Shown: positions 16,740 through 25,627 of the stretch, one piece after another
How the letters are laid out: every line of letters begins with the position of its first letter
Numbering within the stretch: position 1 is the stretch's first letter
NCBI GenBank assembly: GCA_964482495.1
Contig: CAYZXS010000020.1
Span: 1 to 64,000 of the forward strand
From: J029 sp964482495
Lineage (GTDB): Bacteria > Planctomycetota > UBA1135
Length of the DNA stretch: 64,000 nucleotides
Direction of reading: 5' to 3'
Notes under the pieces: model-generated
Told to the model about the DNA's origin: nothing
What the model saw: the letters and a program-made list of their open reading frames with translations, nothing else
Database searches by the model: none
Made by a program: the position numbers and the translations under genes

Positions 16740-17690
16740 ATGGACATGGTCGCGGAGATCAGACGCGCCGCGGAGAGGATCGCCCCCCTCGTCCGCCGCA
16801 CCCCGGTCGAAGCCAGCGCCTGGCTCTCGGCCGAGACCGGCGCCGCCGTCCACCTCAAGCTCGAGTGCTGGCAGCGCACCGGCTCCTTCAAGCTCCGCGG
16901 CGCCGCCAACTTCCTGCTGACCCTGCCCGCCGACCGCCGCGCCCGCGGCGCCGTCGGCGCCTCCACCGGCAACCACGGCGCGGCGCTGGCCCACGCCGGC
17001 GCCGCCCTCGGCTGCCCGATCACCGTCTACGCCCCGGCCACCGCCGACCCCGCCAAGCTCGAGGCCATGCGCCGGCGCGGCGCCGCCGTCGAGCTCGCTG
17101 GCGCCGACTGCGTCGAGGCAGAGGCCGCCGCCCGCGCCCACGCCGCCGCCCGCGACCTGCCCTACGTCTCGCCCTACAACGACCCGGCCGTGGTCGCTGG
17201 CCAGGGCACGGTCGGCCTCGAGCTCGCCGAACAGCTCCCCGGACTCGACGCCGTCCTGGTCGCCGTCGGCGGCGGCGGCCTCATCGCCGGCGCAGCCGCC
17301 GCCCTCAAGGCCGCCCGACCGGAGATCCGCGTCATCGGTTGCTCACCCGCCAACTCCGCCGTCATGCACGCCTCGGTCCAGGCCGGCCGCATCCTCGACC
17401 TGCCCTCCGCGCCGACCCTCTCCGACGGTACCGCCGGCGGCCTCGAGCCCGGCGCCATCACCTTCCCCCTCTGCCAGACCCTGGTCGACGACTGGATCGA
17501 GGTCCCCGAAGCCGCCATCGCCGCCGCCCTCCGCGACACCCTGGCCCACGACCACCTCCTCCTCGAAGGCGCCGCCGCCGTCCCCCTCGCCGCCCTCCGC
17601 CAGAACCGCTCCACCTTCCGCGACCAAACCAACGCCGCCATCCTCTGCGGCGCCAACATCTCCCCCCAAACCCTCAAGTCCCTCCTCTAA
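16740..17690 (+). CDS. PLP-dependent threonine/serine dehydratase (fold type II), 316 aa
   Basis: The PLP Schiff-base lysine sits in GSFKLRGA (Lys51), the substrate loop is STGNHG (about residues 79-84), and the phosphate-binding glycine loop is VGGGGL (about 178). This matches IlvA/TdcB/serine racemase-type enzymes that deaminate Thr or Ser to 2-oxo acids. At 316 residues it lacks the C-terminal ACT regulatory domain of biosynthetic IlvA, so it is more like the catabolic or racemase branch. ATG at 16740 is used; the frame extends upstream, but those codons overlap the small membrane ORF. The gene ends 37 nt before the assembly gap. Confidence 0.85.
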   Translation: MDMVAEIRRAAERIAPLVRRTPVEASAWLSAETGAAVHLKLECWQRTGSFKLRGAANFLLTLPADRRARGAVGASTGNHGAALAHAGAALGCPITVYAPATADPAKLEAMRRRGAAVELAGADCVEAEAAARAHAAARDLPYVSPYNDPAVVAGQGTVGLELAEQLPGLDAVLVAVGGGGLIAGAAAALKAARPEIRVIGCSPANSAVMHASVQAGRILDLPSAPTLSDGTAGGLEPGAITFPLCQTLVDDWIEVPEAAIAAALRDTLAHDHLLLEGAAAVPLAALRQNRSTFRDQTNAAILCGANISPQTLKSLL

Positions 17691-17727
17691 CCCCAGCCCC
17701 CTTCGCACATCCGGTCCGGTCGTCGGG

Positions 17728-17827
17728 NNNNNNNNNNNNNNNNNNNNNNNNNNNNNNNNNNNNNNNNNNNNNNNNNNNNNNNNNNNNNNNNNNNNNNNNN
17801 NNNNNNNNNNNNNNNNNNNNNNNNNNN
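17728..17827. other. Assembly gap of exactly 100 N
   Basis: One hundred consecutive N, the conventional filler for a gap of unknown size. The flanks CGTCGGG (left) and CCCGACG (right) are reverse complements, so the join may lie in a GC-rich hairpin. Confidence 0.98.
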
Positions 17828-17856
17828 CCCGACGGGCAGGCGGGGGAATGCAAGGA

Positions 17857-17884
17857 CCCTGGCGCCCGAGGGGGGACGCCAGGG
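17857..17884 (-). terminator. Hairpin terminator after citrate synthase
   Basis: CCCTGGCG and CGCCAGGG form a perfect 8-bp stem with a 12-nt loop, 31 nt beyond the gltA stop on the minus strand. No T tract follows. Confidence 0.5.
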
Positions 17885-17914
17885 TCGTGGTGGGGCTCGC
17901 GGGGCTCTGGGGGG

Positions 17915-19195
<1,281 letters not shown>

Positions 19196-19306
19196 GATGT
19201 CGAACGTCATTGCCCCTAGGCCGATGGGCCCCTCATTCTAGGCGTTCCGGAAGGCGGGCGGCGGCTGATCCGGCAGGTCTCCCGGCCGGCTTGCGGCGGA
19301 TAGAGA

Positions 19307-19340
19307 GAACCCCATCCCCGCGGTGGCGGAGATGGGGTTC
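19307..19340 (-). terminator. Hairpin between subtilase and gltA
   Basis: GAACCCCATC and GATGGGGTTC form a perfect 10-bp stem with a 14-nt loop, 45 nt past the subtilase stop. It probably isolates gltA from the upstream gene. Confidence 0.6.
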
Positions 19341-19384
19341 CTTAAACCCCCTCAGAGGGAAGGGGGACGGCTTCTTCAGCGGAA

Positions 19385-21559
19385 TTAGGGCAGGATGGTG
19401 ATCGGGAAGGCCTCGGAGACCGTGGTGATCACGCTGGTGCCGCTGCTGGCCTTGACGTACATCGCCAAGTAGTAGGTCTGGCCCACCATCGAGGCGTTGT
19501 TGGGGATCGAGACCGCCGCCGAGGCTTGGCCGGAGGCGTTCAGGTTGCCCGAGAAGCCCGGCTGGGAGGCCGACCAGGCGTAGACGCTGTCCTGGGCCAC
19601 CGGCAGGATCCAGCCGCCGCCCAGGGTGGTGAAGTTCGGGATCGTGCCCTTGGACAGCCGCGCCTGGTACCAAGCGGAGGGCTGGTAGCGGGCCTCGAAG
19701 TCCAGGCTGACGTTGGCGCCGACGTTGGGGCTGCCGGTGATGCCGCAGACCGCCTCGGCGCTGTCGTACTTGGCCGACCAGGTGACGCAGAAGGGCTCCG
19801 AGCTGCCGTTGAAGCGCTGCTTGACCAGGCGGGCGGTGAAGCGGCCGCTGACGTTGGGCGTGAACTTCAGGATCTCGAAGCCGTTCTTGGTGTTGGCCGA
19901 GCTGGCGACGCTGTTGCCGTTCGGGTCCAGGATCACCAGGTCGACGTCCATGTCGAGCACGTCGGTCGAGTAGGAGCTGTTGGCGTTCGAGAACCACAGC
20001 GCGCAGACCCGGGTCTCCGAGCCCTTGCCGGCCAGGAAGGTGACGTCGTAGGCGTTGTTCGGGTTGTTGAAGTCGGCGGCGGTCAGGGTGCCGTTGACGA
20101 AGTTGCCGCGCTTGACCACGTTGTCGGCCGCCAGCGCGTGCACGCCGCCGGCGCCGTCCTTCTCGGACAGCACGTCGTCGCCCTCGATGTTGTGCCAGGC
20201 CGAGGCCATCAGCACCGCCTTCACCGTCTCCGGCTGGGTCATCAGGCTGTTGTCGCGGGTGGCCATCAGGGTGGCGACGCCGCAGGTCAGCGGGCTGGCG
20301 GAGCTGGTGCCGCCGAAGCCGTAGTAGATGCCCGAGGTGCCGGCGGTGTCGACGTCGTCGCCGGCGTTGGCCAGCTCGGGCTTCTCGTGGCCCTCGACCG
20401 GGTCCCAGTAGGAGCTGTAGTACGCCATCGCGTCACCGCTCCAGTTGCTGTTGTTGCCGTCGTTGTAGGAGCCGGAGTTGGTCGAGTTGTAGCCGTTGCC
20501 GGGGGTCGTGGTGTACGGGGTGGAGCTCGAGCCCTGGTTGCCGGTCGACTTGAACATCATCATCGCGTAGTTGCGAAGGGTGTAGTCGAAGAAGCGGTCC
20601 AGGTAGATGATCGCGCCCTTGCTGCCGTTCCACCACGAGCAGTTGCCGAAGCTGACGCCGTGGGAGATGGCGGCGTTCCAAGAGGCCGGCGCCTGGCTGT
20701 CGCCGGTGCCGTCGGCGCTGTAGATCTGCGGCAGGCCGTGGGCGGCGCCCTTGTAGGTCGGGTGGTTGAAGGCGATGTTGCCGGCGCAGGCCGAGGCGTG
20801 GCTGGCGGAGCCGCCGCCGCCGTAGATGCGGATCACCGGCGGCAGGTTGGGGTTGCTCTGGGTGACGTGTCCCGGGTCGTTGACCATGGTCTTGACCGGG
20901 CTGCCGGCGGCGGTCAGGCCGCTGTCCCAGACGATCGGGGTGCGCATCGTGCCCTGGGCGTTGTCCAGCTCCGGCATCCAGGTCGGGAAGCTGAAGTAGG
21001 CCTCGTCGACGCGCTCGTCGGCGGCCAGGTCACGGATCTGCTCCACCGGCACCTGGGCGTAGACCACCGGCCACGGGCCGCAGACCTGGGTGACCTCGTG
21101 GCCCTGGGCCTCGACCCAGTCGGCGAAGGCCTGGTTGCGCGGGCGGTGGTAGTCCTCGGCGACGTCGCGGGCGGCGCGGCGAGCGTCCTCGCCGATCATG
21201 CCGGCGGCCTCGGCGTCCATCAGGATGGAGCGGGTGTCGGGGGCGTCGGGGCGCTCGAGCCAGAAGACCACGTGCAGGAGGCTGCCGGGCGCGGCGTCGG
21301 CCATCTTCTCGGCCAGCTCGTGCGAGATCTTGCCGCGGGCCTGCTCGTCGAGTTCGAACTCCTGGCGGCGCAGGGCGTCGAGGTCGACGGGCGTGCCGTC
21401 GGGCAGCAGGGCGCTGCGCCGGATGGTGCCGCTGGCCGGGTCGAGCCAGCGCATCTCATGGACGCTGAGGCCGAGGCGGGGGAAATTCCAGGTCTCGTCG
21501 GCGAGCAGCTGGGCGGGGTCCTGGGCCGGCAGGGCGGCGAGGAGGAAGGAGAGCAGCAT
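19385..21559 (-). CDS. Secreted subtilisin-like (S8) serine protease, 724 aa
   Basis: A short signal peptide (MLLSFLLAALPAQ) is followed by a propeptide-like region of ~180 residues, then the S8 domain. The nucleophile motif is GTSSASPLTCGVATLM, the histidine lies in ASHASACAGNIA, and the oxyanion Asn is in STGNQG. The usual aspartate motif (xxxDTG) is not clear; VWDSG is the best candidate, so the triad should be checked. A jelly-roll (P-domain-like) region follows (RVCALWFSNANSSYSTDVLDMD). The C-terminus is the shared module (VSLDFEARY, GQTYYLAMYVKA) ending in ITILP. This predicts an extracellular or surface-bound protease. Confidence 0.85.
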   Translation of the reverse strand: MLLSFLLAALPAQDPAQLLADETWNFPRLGLSVHEMRWLDPASGTIRRSALLPDGTPVDLDALRRQEFELDEQARGKISHELAEKMADAAPGSLLHVVFWLERPDAPDTRSILMDAEAAGMIGEDARRAARDVAEDYHRPRNQAFADWVEAQGHEVTQVCGPWPVVYAQVPVEQIRDLAADERVDEAYFSFPTWMPELDNAQGTMRTPIVWDSGLTAAGSPVKTMVNDPGHVTQSNPNLPPVIRIYGGGGSASHASACAGNIAFNHPTYKGAAHGLPQIYSADGTGDSQAPASWNAAISHGVSFGNCSWWNGSKGAIIYLDRFFDYTLRNYAMMMFKSTGNQGSSSTPYTTTPGNGYNSTNSGSYNDGNNSNWSGDAMAYYSSYWDPVEGHEKPELANAGDDVDTAGTSGIYYGFGGTSSASPLTCGVATLMATRDNSLMTQPETVKAVLMASAWHNIEGDDVLSEKDGAGGVHALAADNVVKRGNFVNGTLTAADFNNPNNAYDVTFLAGKGSETRVCALWFSNANSSYSTDVLDMDVDLVILDPNGNSVASSANTKNGFEILKFTPNVSGRFTARLVKQRFNGSSEPFCVTWSAKYDSAEAVCGITGSPNVGANVSLDFEARYQPSAWYQARLSKGTIPNFTTLGGGWILPVAQDSVYAWSASQPGFSGNLNASGQASAAVSIPNNASMVGQTYYLAMYVKASSGTSVITTVSEAFPITILP

Positions 21560-21609
21560 GGGCGTGGGCTGGGATGATGGAGAAGGGGGGCTTTCCCAGG
21601 ATAGAGCAA

Positions 21610-21633
21610 AGCCGCCCGCGTGGGCGGGCGGCT
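21610..21633 (-). terminator. Hairpin terminator after the frameshifted secreted gene
   Basis: AGCCGCCCGC and GCGGGCGGCT form a perfect 10-bp stem with a GTGG loop. On the minus strand it is followed by TTTGCTCTA, a short T-rich tail. Confidence 0.65.
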
Positions 21634-21673
21634 CTGTGGAGATCCGGTCGATCCTGGGGCGAGGGCCCCTGCG

Positions 21674-22536
21674 CTAGGGCAGGATCCGGCTCAGCACCGG
21701 GTTCGACTTCACCAGCACCAGCGCGCCGTTCACGACCTCGTAGTAGGCGGCCTGGAAGCCGTAGACGCGGCCGATCAGGGCGCTCGCGGGGACACCAGGA
21801 AGCTGACCTGGGCGTCGCCGTTGGCGTTGGCCATGGTGGTGCGCTTGCTGAAGATCGGCCCCACCAGGTCGATGCGGTCGTTCGGGTTGCCGGCGCACCA
21901 GGCGCCGTTGCCGCAAGAGACGGTGCCACAGTTGGCGAAGAACTTCACCGTCGCGCCGGCGGCGGCGCCGGAGGCGGTCAGGGTCGAGCTCTGGCCGACG
22001 TGGAGCGGGTCCACCTGCAGGTCCAGCGCTCCGCTCATGTCGCAGCCGGTGCAGCAGATGTCGAAGTCGATCGACCAGCCCCACTGGTTGCCGGTGAAGG
22101 GGTTGCCGTAACCCCAGGCGGTCTCGGAGCGGATGACGTTGCCGGCGGCGTCCAGCTTGACGACGGCGCAGTGGACGGCGATCAGGGAGGTGTCGCCGCA
22201 CTGCTGTCCGATCACCGAAAGGTCGATCACCTCGTCGTGCACCCGGACGCCCGGGTTGTAGCTGGTCTTGAAGGGGAACTGGCCGGGGGCCACGTTGCCG
22301 CCGCCGTTGGTCGGCAGGGGGCCGGGGCCGGCGTAGATGTGGACCTCCTCGATGCGCCAGTTCTGCCAGGCTTTGACCCGGATGTGGAGCTCGGTCGGTG
22401 TGTTCGAGACCTTGACCACGCCCATCGTGGTGTGCTGGCCGGCGATGAGGTCGGTCTCGAGGGCGTCGCAGCCCTGGGCGCTGGCGGGAGCGGCGAAGGG
22501 GAGCAGGAGGAGCAGGGATACAGCGAGGCGGAGCAT
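21674..22536 (-). pseudogene. Secreted protein of unknown function with a single-base frameshift near its C-terminus (287 aa if corrected)
   Basis: The gene opens with a signal peptide (MLRLAVSLLLLLPFAAPASA) and a Cys-containing beta-rich domain of unknown type (TTMGVVKVSNTPTELHIRV; CCTGCDMSG). The original frame stops at 21775. One extra base in the C run at 21788-21791 restores a frame reading ASALIGRVYGFQAAYYEVV and ending in SRILP, which is how the shared C-terminal module ends. With that base the length becomes 288 whole codons. It is either a draft base-calling error in a homopolymer or a recent inactivation that removes only the tail of the sorting-like module. Confidence 0.7.
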
Positions 22537-22620
22537 GGCTTGGCTGAGGGGCGAAGGAGACGCGTGGCCTATTTGGGTAATCCTAACATGCGTTGCTGCG
22601 CGCGGCGCTGAGACTTGGTT

Positions 22621-22653
22621 CGGGCGGCCGGGCGGCCGGGCGGCCGGGCGGCG
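22621..22653. repeat. GC-only tandem octamer repeat (CGGGCGGC, four copies)
   Basis: Four head-to-tail copies lie between the secreted-protein gene start and nfuA. The surrounding 228-nt intergenic region holds no gene. It is a likely slippage-prone microsatellite. Confidence 0.7.
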
Positions 22654-22708
22654 GTTAGGGGCCGGCGCCGCCTCCCAGACCAGCCGGGGCGGCTTCCCGG
22701 AACGCCGA

Positions 22709-22732
22709 GCGCCCAGCCGGGGGGCTGGGCGC
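22709..22732 (-). terminator. Hairpin terminator after nfuA
   Basis: GCGCCCAGCC and GGCTGGGCGC form a perfect 10-bp stem with a GGGG loop, 33 nt past the nfuA-like stop on the minus strand. Confidence 0.6.
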
Positions 22733-22764
22733 GGAGGGGCGGGCGGCCTGGGGCGGCGGCCGGC

Positions 22765-23358
22765 CTACATGTAGGGGTTGGCCCCGGCGGCGTGGTCGGT
22801 GGCGTCGTAGATGTTCTCGACCTCCGGGACCGCGTCCCGGATCGCCACCTCGACCCCCTGCTTCATGGTCGCCGCGGCCGAGCTGCAGCCCTGGCAACCG
22901 CCGCCCATGTTCAGGTACAGATCCATGCCGACCGAGTCGACGACCTCGACGAAGCCGCCGTGGGCGGCCAGGCCCGGGTTGAGGCGGGTGTCGATGATGT
23001 TCTGGACCTTGGCCCGGAAGGCGTCGTGGCCCTCGAGCTGTTCGAGGGCGCCGTCGGGCACGATCACGGCGTCTCCGCCGAGCTGGGCCCGGGCGGCGGC
23101 GCCGATGGCGCGGGCGGGCTCCCGCCAGTCCTCCGGCTTCTCCGCCAGGGTGACCAGCAGCTCGGACTGCCGCAGCTGCAGGCCGCGGATCCCGCCGGTG
23201 GCGAAGATCGCGTCCATGAAGGGCGAGTGGGCGGCGGCGAAGGCGGGGTCGGAGACGTAGAGGGTGCCGGGGAACAGGATCCGGTCGAAGCGGAACAGGC
23301 ACTGTTCCGGTCGGGCCTGGGGTTCGGCGGTGATGCGGACTTCCGGGGCTTCGTTCAT
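22765..23358 (-). CDS. NfuA/NifU-type iron-sulfur cluster carrier, 197 aa
   Basis: The N-terminal ~90 residues match the Nfu_N scaffold domain (FRFDRILFPGTLYVSDPAFA). The C-terminal domain is NifU-like, with the cluster-binding CxxC in GGGCQGCSSAA (about residue 165). Such proteins hold and deliver Fe-S clusters to target enzymes in the cytoplasm. The start at MNEAPEVRI is chosen because the 20 upstream in-frame residues look non-coding. It is transcribed in the same direction as the carbamoyltransferase upstream, with a 78-nt gap. Confidence 0.9.
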   Translation of the reverse strand: MNEAPEVRITAEPQARPEQCLFRFDRILFPGTLYVSDPAFAAAHSPFMDAIFATGGIRGLQLRQSELLVTLAEKPEDWREPARAIGAAARAQLGGDAVIVPDGALEQLEGHDAFRAKVQNIIDTRLNPGLAAHGGFVEVVDSVGMDLYLNMGGGCQGCSSAAATMKQGVEVAIRDAVPEVENIYDATDHAAGANPYM

Positions 23359-23436
23359 GGCGTCGGGGTGTCTAGGGCCGGTCGGGGGCATTTTCCAGGC
23401 CGCGGCCGCCGCTGGCAAAGGGAAGGGCGGTCCGGT

Positions 23437-25515
23437 TCAGAGGAAGCGGATCAGGCGCTGGCTCCACAGCCGCTCCAGCGCCGCGAGGCAGTCGCTCGGG
23501 GCGAGCTCCCACTCCTGCTCGAAGGCGGCCAGGAGCTCCTCGAGGGCGGCCTCGCCGTCGCAATTCTCCCACAGACCGTGCTCCAGCGGGCTGAGCTCGA
23601 CGGTGCGGCCGCCGGAGAGGACCTGCTGCGAAAGCGGCTCGCCGTCGGGGTCGCTGACCAGCTCGGCGGTGCCGGCCTCGTGCACGGGACGGACCTGCTC
23701 CCAGCCGGCGGTCGCGGGGGCGGGGAAGGCGGCCTTCCGCACCAGGCGGTCCTCCAGCACCAGCAGGTCCAGGTCGGACTCGAGGAAGCTGCGGATGGCG
23801 TCCTCGGCGCTCTCGACCAGCGGCTCGCCGCGGATGTTGAAGGAGGTGTTGAGCACCATCGGCAGGCCGGTGCGGGCTTCGAAGGCCTCGATCAGGCGCC
23901 GGTAGCCCGGGTTGTCGGCGGCGCCGAGGGTCTGGATTCGGGCGCTGCCGTCGACGTGCACCACCGCCGGGATCTGCTCGGCGCGACCGGCGCGGGCGGA
24001 GACGGTCAGGGACATGTAGGGGGTGGGGGTGACGCCCTCGAACCATTGCTCCGCCTTCTCTGCGAGCACCGTCGGCGCGAAGGGGCGGAAGGCCTCCCGC
24101 TTCTTGATCGCGGCGTTGATGCGCGCCACCATGCCGCCGTCGCGCGGGTCGGCCAGGATGCTGCGGTTGCCCAGCGCCCGGGGGCCGAACTCGGCCCGGC
24201 CCTGGAACCAGCCCAAGACCTGGCCGTCGGCGACGGCCTCCGCGGCGGCCTCGGCGGGATCGGGGCAGGGCTCGACCTCGATCCAGGGAGCGTAGGCCGC
24301 CAGGGCCTCCTCGCGTTCCTCGGCGCCAGGCTGGGCGCCGAGCAGCGGGGACCACGGCCGCCGGGCTGCCGGCGCCGCCGGCCGCAGCTGGTGGTGGCCG
24401 TAGAGGGCGCAGCCGACCGCGACCCCGTCATCGCCGGGCCACGGCGGGATGTAGACCTGCTCGAAGCCGGTCTCGCGGCAGATCCTGCCGTTGAGGGTCG
24501 AATTCAGGGCGACGCCGCCGGCCAGGCACAGGTTGCGGGCGCCGGTGCGCTCGCGCAGGCCGGCGAGGAAGGGCAGTACCACCTGCTCCAGGTCGCGCTG
24601 GAGGTCGTGGCTGAGCTGGGCGTAGCCGGGGCGGTGGGCTTCATCTTCCCAGCCGTTCGGGTGCGGAGCAGAGCGCAGCCGCGGCCAGTTCACCTGGAGC
24701 TGCTCGAGCGGGCCGCGCAGGATCCAGGCATCGTCAGCGTCCCCGGCCGGCGCCGCGCCGCCGGGGTTCCAGACCGGCGCCCAGGGCGCCATGCCCATGA
24801 CCTTGCCGCAGGCGTTCCAGTCGCCGAAGACGTGGCTCGAGACCCGGGAGTAGACCGCGCCCAGGGACTCCATGTTCTCGAAGCCATAGTTGTAGAGCAG
24901 GGTGGGGGTGTGCTCGCGGATCCAGCGCTTGAAGAGCAGCTCGAGCTCCAGCCCGCGGAAGGAGAAGACCGACTCGCCCTCGCGCCAGCCCTCGCTGGCC
25001 TCGGGGGTCTCCGGGACTTGCTGGAAGCCGCCCGCCCGCGGCAGGTCGGCGCAGGAGGCATAGCCGTCCCCGGGCCGGTTCCGCTCGCGCCAGGTCGAGC
25101 CGATGCCGTCCATGACCACGATCAGCCCCTCCTCGAAGGGCGCCAGCGGCATCACCGACCAGGCGTGGGCCAGGTGGTGGGAGAGCTCGCGCTTGGCCAC
25201 GCCGGGCAGCAGGTTCGTCGGCCGCAGGTAGGAGGGCCGGTACTGATCGAGGGCCTGCGCCCACTCCAGGGTCGACTCGAAGGCGTCGATCCGGAACAGG
25301 TGGTTGTTGGCGACCGCCAGCTCCAGGTCGCCGAGCGCCAGGCCGCAGCTCGCCAGGGCGTGCTCGACCAGCTCCGCGACGTCCCCGCCGTCGTGCTTCT
25401 TGCGCGTCAGCCGCTCCTTGGCGCCGGCGAACAGCGGCTCCCCGTCCGGGCCGACCAGGCAGGCGGCGGCGGAGTGGGTGTACTGGTTGAGACCGAGGAC
25501 GACGCCGGCGGGCAT
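23437..25515 (-). CDS. NodU/CmcH-family carbamoyltransferase with C-terminal extension, 692 aa
   Basis: This is a carbamoyl-phosphate-dependent O-carbamoyltransferase. The N-terminal Kae1-like ASKHA domain has LGLNQYTHSAAACLV and the metal-binding HHLAHAWS, plus IVVMDGIGSTW. The C-terminal carbamoyltransferase domain has CLAGGVALNSTLNGR, WPGDDGVAVGCALYGHH and FGPRALGNRSILADPR. The last ~80 residues (LSPLEHGLWENCDGEAALEE) resemble a small PqqD-like domain not usual in NodU. Substrates of the family include Nod factors, antibiotics and sugar nucleotides; nothing nearby identifies the one used here. Confidence 0.88.
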   Translation of the reverse strand: MPAGVVLGLNQYTHSAAACLVGPDGEPLFAGAKERLTRKKHDGGDVAELVEHALASCGLALGDLELAVANNHLFRIDAFESTLEWAQALDQYRPSYLRPTNLLPGVAKRELSHHLAHAWSVMPLAPFEEGLIVVMDGIGSTWRERNRPGDGYASCADLPRAGGFQQVPETPEASEGWREGESVFSFRGLELELLFKRWIREHTPTLLYNYGFENMESLGAVYSRVSSHVFGDWNACGKVMGMAPWAPVWNPGGAAPAGDADDAWILRGPLEQLQVNWPRLRSAPHPNGWEDEAHRPGYAQLSHDLQRDLEQVVLPFLAGLRERTGARNLCLAGGVALNSTLNGRICRETGFEQVYIPPWPGDDGVAVGCALYGHHQLRPAAPAARRPWSPLLGAQPGAEEREEALAAYAPWIEVEPCPDPAEAAAEAVADGQVLGWFQGRAEFGPRALGNRSILADPRDGGMVARINAAIKKREAFRPFAPTVLAEKAEQWFEGVTPTPYMSLTVSARAGRAEQIPAVVHVDGSARIQTLGAADNPGYRRLIEAFEARTGLPMVLNTSFNIRGEPLVESAEDAIRSFLESDLDLLVLEDRLVRKAAFPAPATAGWEQVRPVHEAGTAELVSDPDGEPLSQQVLSGGRTVELSPLEHGLWENCDGEAALEELLAAFEQEWELAPSDCLAALERLWSQRLIRFL

Positions 25516-25548
25516 CCGGGCATTATCCGGTTGCCGCGATCGGTGTCA

Positions 25549-25609
25549 GGCTCCTTCGAGCAGTTTCTGGAGGCCGCCGCGCGGTCCCCAGAAACTGCTC
25601 GAAGGAGCC
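25549..25609. repeat. Perfect 22-nt inverted repeat, REP/terminator-like hairpin
   Basis: GGCTCCTTCGAGCAGTTTCTGG (25549-25570) is matched exactly by its reverse complement at 25588-25609, with a 17-nt GC-rich loop. An outer GTGT/ACAC pair extends it beyond a 2-nt mismatch. It lies downstream of the DUF1028 gene and upstream of the carbamoyltransferase start, so it can act as a terminator. The outer bases (GGTGTCAGGCTCC) resemble palindromic repeats linked to REP-associated tyrosine transposases. Confidence 0.8.
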
Positions 25610-25627
25610 AAACACCCCCGACGGAGG

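Noticed and set aside
19526..21577. 683-codon plus-strand frame opposite the subtilase
   Set aside because: It is antisense to a gene with clear protease motifs; it encodes only Val/Gly/Ala-rich sequence.
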